A DNA stretch of 64,000 nucleotides, from contig NZ_CP034791.1 in the NCBI RefSeq assembly GCF_003999255.1, forward strand, positions 186,001 to 250,000, read 5' to 3'. A model generated the notes under the pieces. It searched no databases and was not told the DNA's origin. It worked only from the letters and a program-made list of their open reading frames with translations. The translations under genes were made by a program, and so were the position numbers. Below, one piece after another: positions 42,362 to 53,000 of this stretch. This stretch comes from Caldicellulosiruptor changbaiensis (GTDB lineage: Bacteria > Bacillota > Thermoanaerobacteria > Caldicellulosiruptorales > Caldicellulosiruptoraceae). How positions within the stretch are numbered: position 1 is the stretch's first letter; each line of letters opens with the position of its first letter.

Positions 42362-42393
42362 TATAATATTCTTAACAGAATGCAAACGTTTGC
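42362..42393 (+). promoter_or_regulatory. Promoter -10 and cre/LacI-type operator of the GH13 gene
   Basis: A perfect TATAAT (42362-42367) is followed by the 12-bp perfect palindrome GCAAACGTTTGC (42382-42393), within TGCAAACGTTTGCT, which matches the catabolite-responsive element or a LacI-family maltodextrin regulator site. Its position just after the transcription start fits repression. The -35 is weak. The leader from here to the start codon is about 160 nt. Confidence 0.65.
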
Positions 42394-42555
42394 TAACTGA
42401 CAAAAAAGTTAACGAAGAGTTTTATATAGCAGGAAGAAGGGAAGTATTGTTTAACAAAAGTTTGCAAATCAATAAAATTTTTGTTACAATCAAAATTCAG
42501 AAACGGATTAAAACCCTTTACATAAACTTTTTAATTGAAAGGGGAGAAAAGTTTA

Positions 42556-44634
42556 ATGCGAGACAGTAGCATTCAAAAAGTTGTTAAAATCTTAGAGTCA
42601 AAAGTAAAAAAGTGGGATAAAAAAAATGACTACAGAATTCCAAAACTTTGGGATACGTTTGGATACAAAGGAGAGGAAAAAATAGAAAATGCTGACGGCA
42701 CAATTTCAGTAAACCCCTATAACTTTCTTTACCAGTGCATAACAAAAGCTATATTGCCAAGCAAGGATACAAAGATTAATTACCTGCAATCGTTAGCACA
42801 AATTGAAAGACAAAAAGGTATTACTTCATATGCTCAAGGCAATTGGATTGAAAAAAGCAGCATCTATGGAATGCAGATTAGAACAAGCTCGGCATGGGAC
42901 CATGACAGTGACAGGGAGTTGAAACTTGAAAATAAATTTGGACTTAAAGACACAGGAACCTTTATAAAAACAATTGCACTTTTACCCCTTATAAAGAAAA
43001 TGGGTTTTGATTGTATATACACTCTTCCAATTACAAAGAACAGCACAAGATACAAAAAGGGTGAGATGGGTTCACCTTATGCGGTTAAAAACTTTTTTGA
43101 GCTTGACCCTATTTTAAAAGACCCTATGACAGATGAGCTTTCAATAGAAGAAGAGTTTGCAGCTCTTATTGAGGCTTGCCACATACTTGGAATAAGATTT
43201 GTTATAGACATAATACCGCGAACATCTGCAAGGGATTCAGATTTTATCTTAGAACATCCTGATTGGTTTTACTGGATAAAAGTCTCAAACAGAGAAAAAT
43301 ACGGTCCACCAAAGCTAACGCTGATAAAAGAGTTCACAAAGGCAGATGAGTCTAACATTGAACTTATCTACAAAGACCCCGCTGTAAAGGAGCATCTGAA
43401 GCTTTTTATGCCCTCACCTGACAAGTACGCACCTGAAAAGTGGGAAAAAATAAAAGAAGTTTGCAAGCAAAATCCAGATAGAGACTTTTTTGAGCTGATA
43501 GAAAAGGAAATAGGGCTTACAACTGCTCCTGCATTCTCTGACTGTCTGAATGACCCACAACCGCCGTGGACAGATGTCACATACCTCAGGCTTTATTTAG
43601 ACCATCCTGTGCAGTCTGCAAGGTATGTAGATCAAGACCAGCCACCTTATATTCTTTTTGATACTATAAGGGCAAATATTTTCAAAGGTAAAAAGCCAAA
43701 CATAGAACTTTGGGAAAGAATTTCAAATATCATTGTACATTACCAGCAGAACTTTGGGATTGATGGTGCACGAATAGATATGGGTCATGCACTGCCAAAA
43801 GAGTTGGAAGACATGATAATCACCAAGGCAAAAGAAGTGGATCCTGATTTTTGCTTTATTGCAGAAGAGCTAAGTTTGAGCGGCGACAAGAAAGCAAAAG
43901 AGTCAGGCTATGATATGATAATTGGGGATGTTTGGGCAAGAGAGCCAAGGTATTATGAGGGAAATCTCAAAAAGATGATAGACAAGCTTTTGAAATTAAA
44001 ACTTCCTGTTTTTGCAGCATCTGAGATTCCAGACAGTCCGCGGGCGGCATCAAGGATAGGCAGCAAGGATTTTTCAAGGTTTTCTGTTGTTCTCAACAAC
44101 TTTTTGCCAAATGCAGTTTTCTTCTTGACATCAGGGCAAGAGGTTTTTGAGGTCCAGCCGATGAACTTAGGGCTTGACCCACAGCCAGACGGAAGGTTTA
44201 AACTTTCTAAGTCTGATCCGCTTTACGGCAAGCTTGCGTTTTTTGACAGGTACGCTCTTCACTGGACAAATGACGGTGCTCAAGAGATGATAGAACTAAT
44301 TTCTGCCGTGTCAAAAATAAGAAAAAGGTATGTTGATTTTATTAAACCTGAAAACTTCATTAAGTTTCCATACAACAGCAAATTTGTCATTGCCTTTGGC
44401 TACAAGCTTGAGCTGAAGGATGAGAAGTATCTGATTGTCATTGCAAATGCTGATTTGCTAAGAGCAAAGAGAGTAGAAATTAATTTAGAAAAGGCACAGC
44501 TTGGCTTGGCAAGAGAAATAAAAGAAGTTGACACGCTATTTGCTCTTAAAAGTACCAGCCCTGTAAAGTTTCAAGATCAGAAACTCAGCAACTTTTTAGA
44601 GCCTTTGGATATAAAAATTGTTTTAGCAAGATAA
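42556..44634 (+). CDS. GH13-family alpha-glucan enzyme (maltosyltransferase-like)
   Basis: The enzyme (692 aa) has a TIM-barrel of the GH13 clan with a large N-terminal extension. The nucleophile is Asp408 in GIDGARIDMGHALP, the acid/base Glu437 in CFIAEELS, and the first conserved region is FVIDIIPRTSARDSD. The odd GARIDMGHA form and the long domain B insertion recall bacterial maltosyltransferases more than plain amylases, so transfer of malto-units is possible. It has no signal peptide and thus acts inside the cell. GGGGAG is 9 nt before ATG 42556; the frame opening at 42535 has its ribosome site embedded. Confidence 0.82.
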   Translation: MRDSSIQKVVKILESKVKKWDKKNDYRIPKLWDTFGYKGEEKIENADGTISVNPYNFLYQCITKAILPSKDTKINYLQSLAQIERQKGITSYAQGNWIEKSSIYGMQIRTSSAWDHDSDRELKLENKFGLKDTGTFIKTIALLPLIKKMGFDCIYTLPITKNSTRYKKGEMGSPYAVKNFFELDPILKDPMTDELSIEEEFAALIEACHILGIRFVIDIIPRTSARDSDFILEHPDWFYWIKVSNREKYGPPKLTLIKEFTKADESNIELIYKDPAVKEHLKLFMPSPDKYAPEKWEKIKEVCKQNPDRDFFELIEKEIGLTTAPAFSDCLNDPQPPWTDVTYLRLYLDHPVQSARYVDQDQPPYILFDTIRANIFKGKKPNIELWERISNIIVHYQQNFGIDGARIDMGHALPKELEDMIITKAKEVDPDFCFIAEELSLSGDKKAKESGYDMIIGDVWAREPRYYEGNLKKMIDKLLKLKLPVFAASEIPDSPRAASRIGSKDFSRFSVVLNNFLPNAVFFLTSGQEVFEVQPMNLGLDPQPDGRFKLSKSDPLYGKLAFFDRYALHWTNDGAQEMIELISAVSKIRKRYVDFIKPENFIKFPYNSKFVIAFGYKLELKDEKYLIVIANADLLRAKRVEINLEKAQLGLAREIKEVDTLFALKSTSPVKFQDQKLSNFLEPLDIKIVLAR

Positions 44635-44636
44635 AG

Positions 44637-44686
44637 AGAAGGGGCTTTGTTTCAAAAAAGGTGATTGAAAAGCCCCTTCTATTTTT
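44637..44686. terminator. Bidirectional terminator between the GH13 and GH10 genes
   Basis: AGAAGGGGCTTT (44637-44648) and AAAGCCCCTTCT (44669-44680) form a perfect 12-bp stem with a 20-nt loop, followed by ATTTTTAT on the plus strand. It lies between two convergent genes. Confidence 0.8.
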
Positions 44687-44718
44687 ATATGAAGCTATTT
44701 TACATAGAAAAACTTCTT

Positions 44719-45945
44719 TTAGAGAGTTATTTCTACAACTTCATTTGCCCTGTCAAGGACAAAATTAGCTTTTTTGTCTTTGCAAACAACTTCATATTCG
44801 CCCATGAAACCTGATACTTTTACAGTGCCATTTTCGTCTGTAATCAAACTTTGTGTATCTGTCCACCATTCTTTCTTTATCAATTGGTAAAGGGTGGAGT
44901 AAATGGGTTTTGTCCTACCTTCTCTTGTAATAAATCCGGCTGGTGCACCAAGCCAAGCGAAAGTATCAATGAAATTCCACCATGTAATTGCTTCAACAAG
45001 TGGGTGTGCAAACAGCATTTTGTAGAAAAGTTTTGCTTCCATTGCTTGTCTTTCTTCGCCCTCTGGTGTTGAAGGCCAGCTATCTACTTTGTAATCATTC
45101 AGGTCTTTAATGTGCGGCGGCATGAGTTTTCCAGAAATTAATGTAACTTCTGTAAAGTGAAGAAACAAGCCAAAACGTGAAAACCTTTCAAGCACTTCCT
45201 GGGTTTTTTCAATTCCCCAAAAGCCCTGATGCATGTGCGACTGTATTCCTATTGCGTCAATCTTCACACCTGCATCAAGCAATGCTTCAATCAATATTTC
45301 ATAGGCGTCTGATACAACATAGTCATTGATAAGCAGAATGCTTTTCGGATTTGCCTCTCTTGCTGCATCAAAGGCCATTTTGACAAGACCTATCCTGCCG
45401 TATTGCCTGCAAATTCTGGTGATTCCATTGTCGTATTTGTTGAAGTTTGGCATTATAACAACCTCATTTATTACATCCCACATGTCGATAAGACCGGCAA
45501 AATCGCTTACCTCACGCTTTATCCTCATAAGCTGAGCTTCTAAAATTTGGTCATTGGTAAGTTCTAAAAGCCAGTCAGCAGTGACTGTGTGCCAGCAAAG
45601 TGGATGGCCTTTGAGTTCAAAACCGCGATTTTTTAACCACTCAGCTGCTTTTTTAAGCCGCTGCGTATCTGGCTTGCCCCTGACAGGTTCAAACCTGCCC
45701 CAGTAAAACGGAAGAGTGGCAAAGTTGAAAAGGTCCACAAATTTTTCAAAAGCCATTTCAGCTTTTTCTCTCAGGGCACCTGAAAACTCGCCGTTTACAA
45801 AAGGAACAATTGAAAATTCTGCACATCCAAATAAAAACTTGTGTTTAGTTTGCCGGACTGTGATTTCAACATTTTTCAAAGGTTTGCCATCAGCTGCGGT
45901 GATTTTTAATAGAACTTGGCTTTTTCGGTGTTCGTATCTATCCAT
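44719..45945 (-). CDS. GH10 xylanase, intracellular
   Basis: The 408-aa enzyme has the GH10 barrel with acid/base Glu161 in WDVINEVV and nucleophile Glu266 in LHFTEVT, plus WGRFEPVRGK and HPLCWHT of the family. Strand-rich residues 1-35 and 370-408 may be small accessory domains. There is no signal peptide, so it probably acts on xylo-oligosaccharides taken up by the cell. It is the last gene of a three-gene minus-strand cluster with a deacetylase and an acetylesterase, a clear hemicellulose-utilisation set. Confidence 0.93.
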   Translation of the reverse strand: MDRYEHRKSQVLLKITAADGKPLKNVEITVRQTKHKFLFGCAEFSIVPFVNGEFSGALREKAEMAFEKFVDLFNFATLPFYWGRFEPVRGKPDTQRLKKAAEWLKNRGFELKGHPLCWHTVTADWLLELTNDQILEAQLMRIKREVSDFAGLIDMWDVINEVVIMPNFNKYDNGITRICRQYGRIGLVKMAFDAAREANPKSILLINDYVVSDAYEILIEALLDAGVKIDAIGIQSHMHQGFWGIEKTQEVLERFSRFGLFLHFTEVTLISGKLMPPHIKDLNDYKVDSWPSTPEGEERQAMEAKLFYKMLFAHPLVEAITWWNFIDTFAWLGAPAGFITREGRTKPIYSTLYQLIKKEWWTDTQSLITDENGTVKVSGFMGEYEVVCKDKKANFVLDRANEVVEITL

Positions 45946-46003
45946 TTTTAAAACCTCCTAAAAACAAAATATTCACAAAACTCAAGTTTAATCGTATTAC
46001 CAG

Positions 46004-46801
46004 CTACTTAAGTGCAACAATTTGACCACCATTTACTTCAACAGCACGACCATTTACAGAAAGCCATACAGAAATGGCCGAAGGATTATAAACAATATCT
46101 CTTTTTACAGAAAACTCAAGCATTCTCAACGCTTTGATGTATCTTACAATTTCAATATTTGTCGCAAACCAAACAGAAGTTGTTTTTGAAACCATCTTGC
46201 AAAAATCTTCAATCAACTTCCAGTTGTTTTCTCGTTCAAACTCGAAACTGTGGCCCCATACATACATAAGTTGTAGATGATTTTTATTTTCTGTTTCCAA
46301 AAACCTCTTCGTAATTTCGAGCAGATCTTGTTTATGATGGCAGGTTGGATTCCACACAAAAAAATTTGTTGGTATGTTAAAACTGTAAGTGGAATTTACC
46401 GTCCTTGAATATTCAATGCCAAGCGATGGCAAAATCTTCACAACTTCTTCATTGTAAACTCCATATGGGTATGACATTCCTTTAACTGGGTATCCAACCA
46501 GAGTCTCCAAATATTTCCTGTCTTCAATAATCTCTTCAACTATGCTTTCAAGAGGTATTGAGTCTAAAAAAGGATGAGTTTTTGCATGTATTCCAACTTC
46601 ATGCCCTTTATAAAGCTGAGAAACTTCATCAGGAAGAACAAAGATATCCTTGCCGAGATTTGCTGAGTTTAAAAAGAAAGTTCCTTTAATTCCGTATTCG
46701 TTAAATAAACTGACAAGTTTTCTGTCATATATCTGCCCGTCGTCATAGCTCATTGTGAGCGCCTTCGACTTGCCACCAGGGAACAAATAACTTATATTCA
46801 T
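46004..46801 (-). CDS. Polysaccharide deacetylase (CE4/NodB-like)
   Basis: The 265-aa protein has the NodB core: ALTMSYDDGQIYD (motif 1 Asp pair), VGIHAKTHPFLDS (motif 2 His ligands, H...H), and MSYPYGVYNEEVV (motif 3). It has no signal peptide. It lies between the acetylesterase and the GH10 xylanase genes (27 nt after the first), so it likely removes acetyl groups from xylan-derived oligosaccharides in the cytoplasm, although a chitin-type substrate is not excluded. Confidence 0.9.
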   Translation of the reverse strand: MNISYLFPGGKSKALTMSYDDGQIYDRKLVSLFNEYGIKGTFFLNSANLGKDIFVLPDEVSQLYKGHEVGIHAKTHPFLDSIPLESIVEEIIEDRKYLETLVGYPVKGMSYPYGVYNEEVVKILPSLGIEYSRTVNSTYSFNIPTNFFVWNPTCHHKQDLLEITKRFLETENKNHLQLMYVWGHSFEFERENNWKLIEDFCKMVSKTTSVWFATNIEIVRYIKALRMLEFSVKRDIVYNPSAISVWLSVNGRAVEVNGGQIVALK

Positions 46802-46828
46802 TGATAATCACCCCATCAACAGAATATT

Positions 46829-48718
46829 TTAAATCTCATCTTCAGTGGTAAAAGGTGATGCTGGCAAACCCTCTTTGTTGTAAAGATTTGCACCTTCTGG
46901 ATTGTCAGCCCAAGCATATCTTACATAAACAGGGTTTTGAATACTGTCGTGCCAGACAACCACTTTGTCACCTTCAACTGCAGCATTTGCCCATACAAAT
47001 TTTTTGTCTTTTCCAGCTATTGCAAAGTGTTTTAGCATGTCACCTCCTTTTGCAACAAGGCCACTGCCCACTTCTGAAAACTCTAAAACTGCCTTGTTCC
47101 CTTCAATTTTCATTGATTTGTAAAGAGGACCTGATGCTACTAAATCTTTTTCGCCGTATGCTACTTTTTGCGCAAGAAGAGCAAGCCTTTCACCGACATC
47201 TTTTTTGTTCGATGGGTGAAGGTCGTTCCACTCACCAAGGTCAATTGCAACTGCCATTCCCACATTGTCAAGGAAAAGAAGTGCTCTTCTTTGTTCTTCT
47301 CTCAGCCTTGCCCAGTTGCTCTCACAGGGCTGCGGCTTTGCTTCCATAAAGTTTGCAAGCTGCACATATAAAAATGGTAGATTGCTATCACCCCATTTCT
47401 TTCTCCAGTCTTCAACAAGAGCACACAGCTTTTTGCAGTAGCCCTCAGGTCTGTCTGTATTGGACTCTCCCTGGTACCATATTATACCTTTTATACTGTA
47501 GTTTAGAAGCGGTGCAATCATTCCGTTGAACAGACCTGTAGGTTTGTACTGCCAAAAAGTTTGTGGTGGCAGAGGTTCTTTGGCTTGAGCTCCAACCTTG
47601 CACAACCACTGACCTTTGAGGTCAAGCTTGCAGTCTTCTGTAAATATCTTGTATTCTTTTCCTTTTACAAACTCTCCATTCCCATCGTTGCTTATAACCC
47701 TCACAACAATTGTATTTTTTCCTTCTTTTAAAATACCTGCAGGTATATTATACTTTCTTGGTGGATATCGATATGAAGTTGAACCAATCAGTTTTCCGTT
47801 GACATATGTAAAGTCGCTATCAACTATTGTCCCAAGGTATAGTTTTGCTGGTTTTCCTGCCATGCACGAAGGTATGTCTATTTCTTTTCTGAACCACACA
47901 ACACCTATTGTTGAGTCAAGCCCCATTTCCTTCCATGTGGCCGGGATGTTTACTATTTTCCAGTCAGATGGGCTATAGTTTTCATCAAAGAATGGTAGAG
48001 GTTGATTTTTAAGTCCAATGTCGGTAGTATCTAAATAGTCAAACCATGCCTTTATTTTTGCCTCTTGTTCTTTTTTGACAGATTCTATATAGCTGTCGTC
48101 TTTGAGTTTTTCAAGTTCTTCAGGATTTTCAAGAAACTTGTATACTATGTCTTTGCTCATCCACGCTTCTATTGGAGTTCCACCAACACATGCTTTAATT
48201 AAACCTATTGGGACATTGTATCTTCTAAATAGCGCTTTAGCAAAGAAATATCCCACAGCTGAAAACCTAAATACCGTTTCTTTATTCAAAGGTTCCCAGC
48301 TTCCTCCCTCTAAATCTTCCTTTGGACCTTTAAAATGGTATCTGTCTGGAACTGTAAATTGTCTAATTAAAGGAATATCACAATCGTCAAGTTCCTCCTT
48401 GTAGATATCTATTACTCTTTCCATTGGCACAACCATATTCGATTGTCCAGAACAAACCCATACATCACCAATCAGTATATCTTTAATAGTAATAACTGAA
48501 TTTTGGGACTTTATTTCCATAGAGTAAGGACCGCCTGGTTGCATTGGTGGCAGGGTAACTTCCCATTTTCCGTCATCATCAGTTACAGTCATATATGATT
48601 TGCCTGAAAAGTTTACTGTTACTGTTTCTCTTGGCTCAGCCCAGCCCCATATCTTTACTTTTTTATCTCTTTGAAGTACCATCCCATCACTCAGTAAAAG
48701 TGGCAATCTTAATGGCAT
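46829..48718 (-). CDS. SGNH-type carbohydrate acetylesterase (sialate O-acetylesterase-like)
   Basis: The 629-aa enzyme starts with an Ig-like domain (LLLSDGMVLQRDKKVKIWGW), then the SGNH catalytic block GDVWVCSGQSNM (nucleophile Ser90), a beta-sandwich insertion (about 240-380), IIWYQGESN (block with Gly/Asn oxyanion) and NDLHPSNK (catalytic Asp-x-x-His). It belongs with DUF303/CE acetylesterases acting on acetylated xylan. No signal peptide. It is the first gene of the hemicellulose cluster and is preceded by a cre-like site. Confidence 0.9.
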   Translation of the reverse strand: MPLRLPLLLSDGMVLQRDKKVKIWGWAEPRETVTVNFSGKSYMTVTDDDGKWEVTLPPMQPGGPYSMEIKSQNSVITIKDILIGDVWVCSGQSNMVVPMERVIDIYKEELDDCDIPLIRQFTVPDRYHFKGPKEDLEGGSWEPLNKETVFRFSAVGYFFAKALFRRYNVPIGLIKACVGGTPIEAWMSKDIVYKFLENPEELEKLKDDSYIESVKKEQEAKIKAWFDYLDTTDIGLKNQPLPFFDENYSPSDWKIVNIPATWKEMGLDSTIGVVWFRKEIDIPSCMAGKPAKLYLGTIVDSDFTYVNGKLIGSTSYRYPPRKYNIPAGILKEGKNTIVVRVISNDGNGEFVKGKEYKIFTEDCKLDLKGQWLCKVGAQAKEPLPPQTFWQYKPTGLFNGMIAPLLNYSIKGIIWYQGESNTDRPEGYCKKLCALVEDWRKKWGDSNLPFLYVQLANFMEAKPQPCESNWARLREEQRRALLFLDNVGMAVAIDLGEWNDLHPSNKKDVGERLALLAQKVAYGEKDLVASGPLYKSMKIEGNKAVLEFSEVGSGLVAKGGDMLKHFAIAGKDKKFVWANAAVEGDKVVVWHDSIQNPVYVRYAWADNPEGANLYNKEGLPASPFTTEDEI

Positions 48719-48818
48719 AATTAATCACCTCGAAACAATATTAATGTTTTTTAAATTTGGATTGTTTGAATCTACAAAGTAGAAACTATTTTAATATTTT
48801 TTGGGCCTTTTAATATAA

Positions 48819-48832
48819 GAAAACGATTTCAA
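48819..48832. promoter_or_regulatory. cre-like site upstream of the hemicellulose operon
   Basis: AGAAAACGATTTCA reads TGAAATCGTTTTCT on the minus strand and matches the CcpA consensus TGWAANCGNTNWCA at all but the last base. It is 100 bp upstream of the acetylesterase. The remaining 48719-49115 has no gene. Confidence 0.6.
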
Positions 48833-49115
48833 AGAAAGATACAACCCCAACCCCTAAACTCATTAACTCTGGTTATAAAAACCAGATGAGATAGAAAATT
48901 AAAATGTGATTAGCTTCTACAGTTTTGAGTGTTGAAATATAAAATTAACCTAATTATGATAACTAATATACAAATATTATATCACTCAAAATAGGTAAAG
49001 AAAACTGAATAATTAAAAATGTCAGAACAATTTCTCAAGAGGTGAAAAAAGGTACACAATGAATTATAATTATTATATATGTGTAAATTACAATAATTGA
49101 GGAGGAAAACAAAAG

Positions 49116-49862
49116 GTGTTTAAAGATTTATCGATAGTAAATAGCATTTTGAACTCAATTATATTGATAATTGTAACCATTTATACTGTAAGTGAAAAGA
49201 TTATAAAAAGCGATTTTAAAGAACCACAAGGTTCAGATGTTAAAAGTACAATTTTGTTTTATACTTTATTGATGCTCTTTGCTCCAGGGTACTTCTTCTT
49301 GCATGTCTACAATATTAAGATTGATAAACAAATTGGATATATGCTTTTGTTATTGGTATTATTATCTGGATTAGGCTTATTATGGAACAAACAATTTAAA
49401 ATGTTTATATTCAAAGATAAAACAAACTATTTCTCGAATATGAAAAACAAGCCAGCATTTTACATGTCTGTTTCAATAGTTGTTATTATATTTGTCGTGA
49501 GTATATGGTTAAGCTATTATCTCTTCGTACTGCTTTCAGAAATTATCATGAGTAATTATTTCAGCGGAATTAAATTGTATGTGGCGTTGTCTCTTATCAT
49601 TCCTACATTTCTGATTGAGTGTTATGCTCTGGTGTATTGGATTCATATTGCTATGTACTATACTCTTACTACTGTTCGTATCCAATTAACTGAAAGAATG
49701 TTTGGACTGAAAGAAATTATAGGCTTATTAATTTCCCAAAATAAAGAGTTTTATATAGTAAAACTTGCAAGAGGTACCTCAAAAAGTAGTATGAAAGTGA
49801 TTATGATACCTAAGGAAGCTGTAAAAGCTATAATGATAATTGAAAAACCAGTTATTTATTAA
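49116..49862 (+). CDS. Hypothetical membrane protein, 248 aa
   Basis: Four hydrophobic segments are visible (about residues 9-26, 44-62, 70-88, 117-138) plus one near 150-175; the C-terminal 60 residues (RMFGLKEIIGLLISQNKEFY onward) are soluble and basic. The start is GTG with GGAGG 10 nt upstream. A TATAAT-like box lies near 49065. It has no recognised family motifs. It sits alone between the hemicellulose operon and the large SLH gene. Confidence 0.7.
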   Translation: MFKDLSIVNSILNSIILIIVTIYTVSEKIIKSDFKEPQGSDVKSTILFYTLLMLFAPGYFFLHVYNIKIDKQIGYMLLLLVLLSGLGLLWNKQFKMFIFKDKTNYFSNMKNKPAFYMSVSIVVIIFVVSIWLSYYLFVLLSEIIMSNYFSGIKLYVALSLIIPTFLIECYALVYWIHIAMYYTLTTVRIQLTERMFGLKEIIGLLISQNKEFYIVKLARGTSKSSMKVIMIPKEAVKAIMIIEKPVIY

Positions 49863-50014
49863 GATTAGAAAGTTGGGATAAAAAAATATACCATTTTTAC
49901 TTTCCAATCTTTAACCCTTGTAATAAAGCTAAACAATTTCCAACAAAGATGATATAATATACTCAAGCATTACTTCTAAAACTTTCAAATATTTTGTGAG
50001 GAGAGAGAAAAGGG

Positions 50015-53000
50015 ATGGGTAAGTTGTTAAAAAGATTAGCTACTTTTGTATTTTTGGTTTGCTTTACAGTAAATATCGTTGCTTTTGTTGGCATAGCAGC
50101 AAACACCCAAGCTTATAACCAGGCAGCAACAGTGTTAAAACAAAAAGGAGTGATGACAGGAGATACTAAAGGAAATCTTAACCTTGACAAGCCTCTTAAA
50201 AGGTCAGAGATTGCAAAGATGATGATAATTCTTCTTGGCAAAAAACCTTTGGCAGATTTTTATGCAAACCAGAGAAGATCTTCTTTTAAAGATGTCCCAG
50301 TATCACACTGGGCTTTAGGATATATTGAAGCAGCAAAGAATATAGGGCTTATAACAGGATATCCTGATGGAACATTTAGGCCTGACCAGTACTTAAAAGT
50401 GGAAGAACTCACTGCAATGGTTGTAAGGGCTCTGGGCGTTAAAGAAAATGAGCTAAAAGGGAAATATCCATTAAATTACATCAAAAAAGCCTATGATATG
50501 AACATTTACTTTGGAATTGAGGCTGAGATTGAGGTTGGAAAGCTTATTACACGCGGTCAGACAGCAGTTATTCTATACAATGCATTTTTGAATGAGTCGC
50601 TAAAAGAAGCAAAACCTGTTGCAATTGAAAGCATTGACAATACAACTGTAAAAGTCACCTTTGACAAGGAACTGAAAACACTTGACAAGTCTAACTTTGC
50701 GTTTGACAATGGACTGAACGTCTTAGATGTCAAATTTGCCGACTCTACAAAGAAGGTTGTTGAAATAAAGACAGCTGCCCAGCAGGAAGGAAAAGAATAC
50801 ACATTTGTTTACAAAGGACAAGCAACCAATTTGAAATTTACAGCTAAAGTCATTCCATTTGGCTTAAGTGAGGATATAAAGGTTGAAAGTCTCAAGAAGA
50901 TAGACATAAAATTCACAAAAGCAATTTCTCAAAGCCAGATTGACTCGTTGCCAATTAAGGTGTATGTCAACGACAAAGAGGACTCAACAGCAAAGTTTGC
51001 AGTATCACAAGATTTCAAAACAGTGAGTATAATATTTCAAAACAAATTAAATCAAGGCGACAAAGTAAGAATTGTAATTACAAACCTTATGTCAGAAACT
51101 GGACAGAGCTTTAGCATCACAAAAGAGATATCCTGCATTGATGCTACCCAGCCCAAAGTAGTTGATTTTAAAGTTATTAACAGCAAAAAGTTTAAAGTGA
51201 TATTCAATGAGCCAATTGATAGCAGTTCAAATGGAAGTTTTAAGATCTGCGATGTATCTTCTGTAGGTGCAACAATAAAAGTTGATGGAAACTACCTTTA
51301 TGCAAAGGTTACACCAAAGTATGAAGAGAACGCGATTGAGATTGAAAACTACACACCGCTTGCAGATGGCAGCCACACGATTGAAATTGCTGATGCCAAA
51401 GACTTTGCAGGCTACAGGATTGCATACTATAAAACAACCTTCACCACAACCCTTGACAGAACACCACCAAGGCATGTTGCTTTGAACTTTGTTGCAAACA
51501 ATAGGCTCCAGCTTGTATTTGATGAGGAGATAAGAACAATTGATGGTAGCACGCCAACTGGAGAGTATGAAGTGTATCAGGCATCAGACAACACAAACCA
51601 TGCAATTGGTGCAAAAGTGAAACTGCTATCAGATGGAAAGACAGTTGACATTGAACTTGCCTCCGCTTTGAAGCTTGATGTCAGAGCGCTTGTGTCTTTT
51701 GAGATAAGGTACAGAAATGTTGAGGATCTTCTTGGGAACAAAGATACAAACTGGGTAGTGGTTTCTTCAAAAGCAAACGATGATACAACAAAACCCTCTG
51801 TAAAGTCTGTTGAGGTTTTAGAAGGGAATGTTATAAAAGTTACATTTTCAGAGAGTGTCAATGCCCAGGACAGAGTGTCTTCGTTCAAGCTTCTGTCCTC
51901 TGATGGACAAACAATTTTAGATCAGGTTGCAAAAAGTGTTCAGAGGCTAAAAGAAAATGACTATTCAACATATTTGGTTGAATTCAGCTCTCTTGAAAAA
52001 GTAAACGGTGGGACATACATCTTAAAAATCAGTAGTATTCCAGATGTGTCTGTAAGGGAAAACATAATGGATGACGCTACTTTATCATTTGCTGCAAAAG
52101 ACACATTGCCGCCAACAATTACAGCGGCCATTGCAAAGTATGACCCTGCCTCTGACAATGATAAAATAGACATCTTCTTCTCAGAGGCAATGGATGTTGA
52201 TAAATTAAAGAATCTCAGCAGTTACTTTATAGGTAGTACATCTGCCACAATACCACTTTCAAGCGTCAAAGGTGCAAAGGTTGACTATATATCACCTTCT
52301 GCAAACAGGGTGACACTTTTGATACCCGGTGCTGATGATAAAACACCTGGAAAGTGGTCTGTAGCAGGTGGTGTGGTTGACAAGCTTGCAGCACCTACTT
52401 TAACTGATACAGCAGGGAATTTTTTGGCAAATGCAACAATTGCAATGCCGTATTCAATTCTTGCCAACTTCAAAGGTATATCACCGCAAGACATTGAGGT
52501 TTTAGCAATTGACAAAAACACAATCCAGATAAAGGTACTAAATGACTATATATTTGCATCATTTGACCCAGCTTCGATAATGTTCAGAAATGCCCAAAGC
52601 ACAACCAGCCTCAATGGCAATCCTGATAACGACAAAATTGTAAGCCTTGGAATTGTAAGCTATGTACTTAGTCCTGATAAAAAGGTAGTGACACTAAAAA
52701 CAGCGGCTCTGTTAACGTCTGATGCTAAAGCGGATACAAATGACGCGGGCCAGGAACCTGAAGATCTAAAAATCTATACAACAGGTTCAGGCATAAAAGA
52801 CCAGTTTGACCAGGTGCTGAATATTCCGCCTACATTGGATGTAAACTTTTATCCGAATATAAAACTGAAGGACAAAATTTCACCACAGCAGCTTTCTGTA
52901 TCTGTTGGCACAGGTCAAAACTCTGATACCATAATTGTTACGTTTGATGAGCCTGTTACAACTTTGCCTGGTATAAACAATACAATCTTGGCAGCAGGCA

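Noticed and set aside
46855-48404. Plus-strand frames of 100-164 residues inside the acetylesterase gene
   Set aside because: Shadow frames of a well-supported gene on the other strand.
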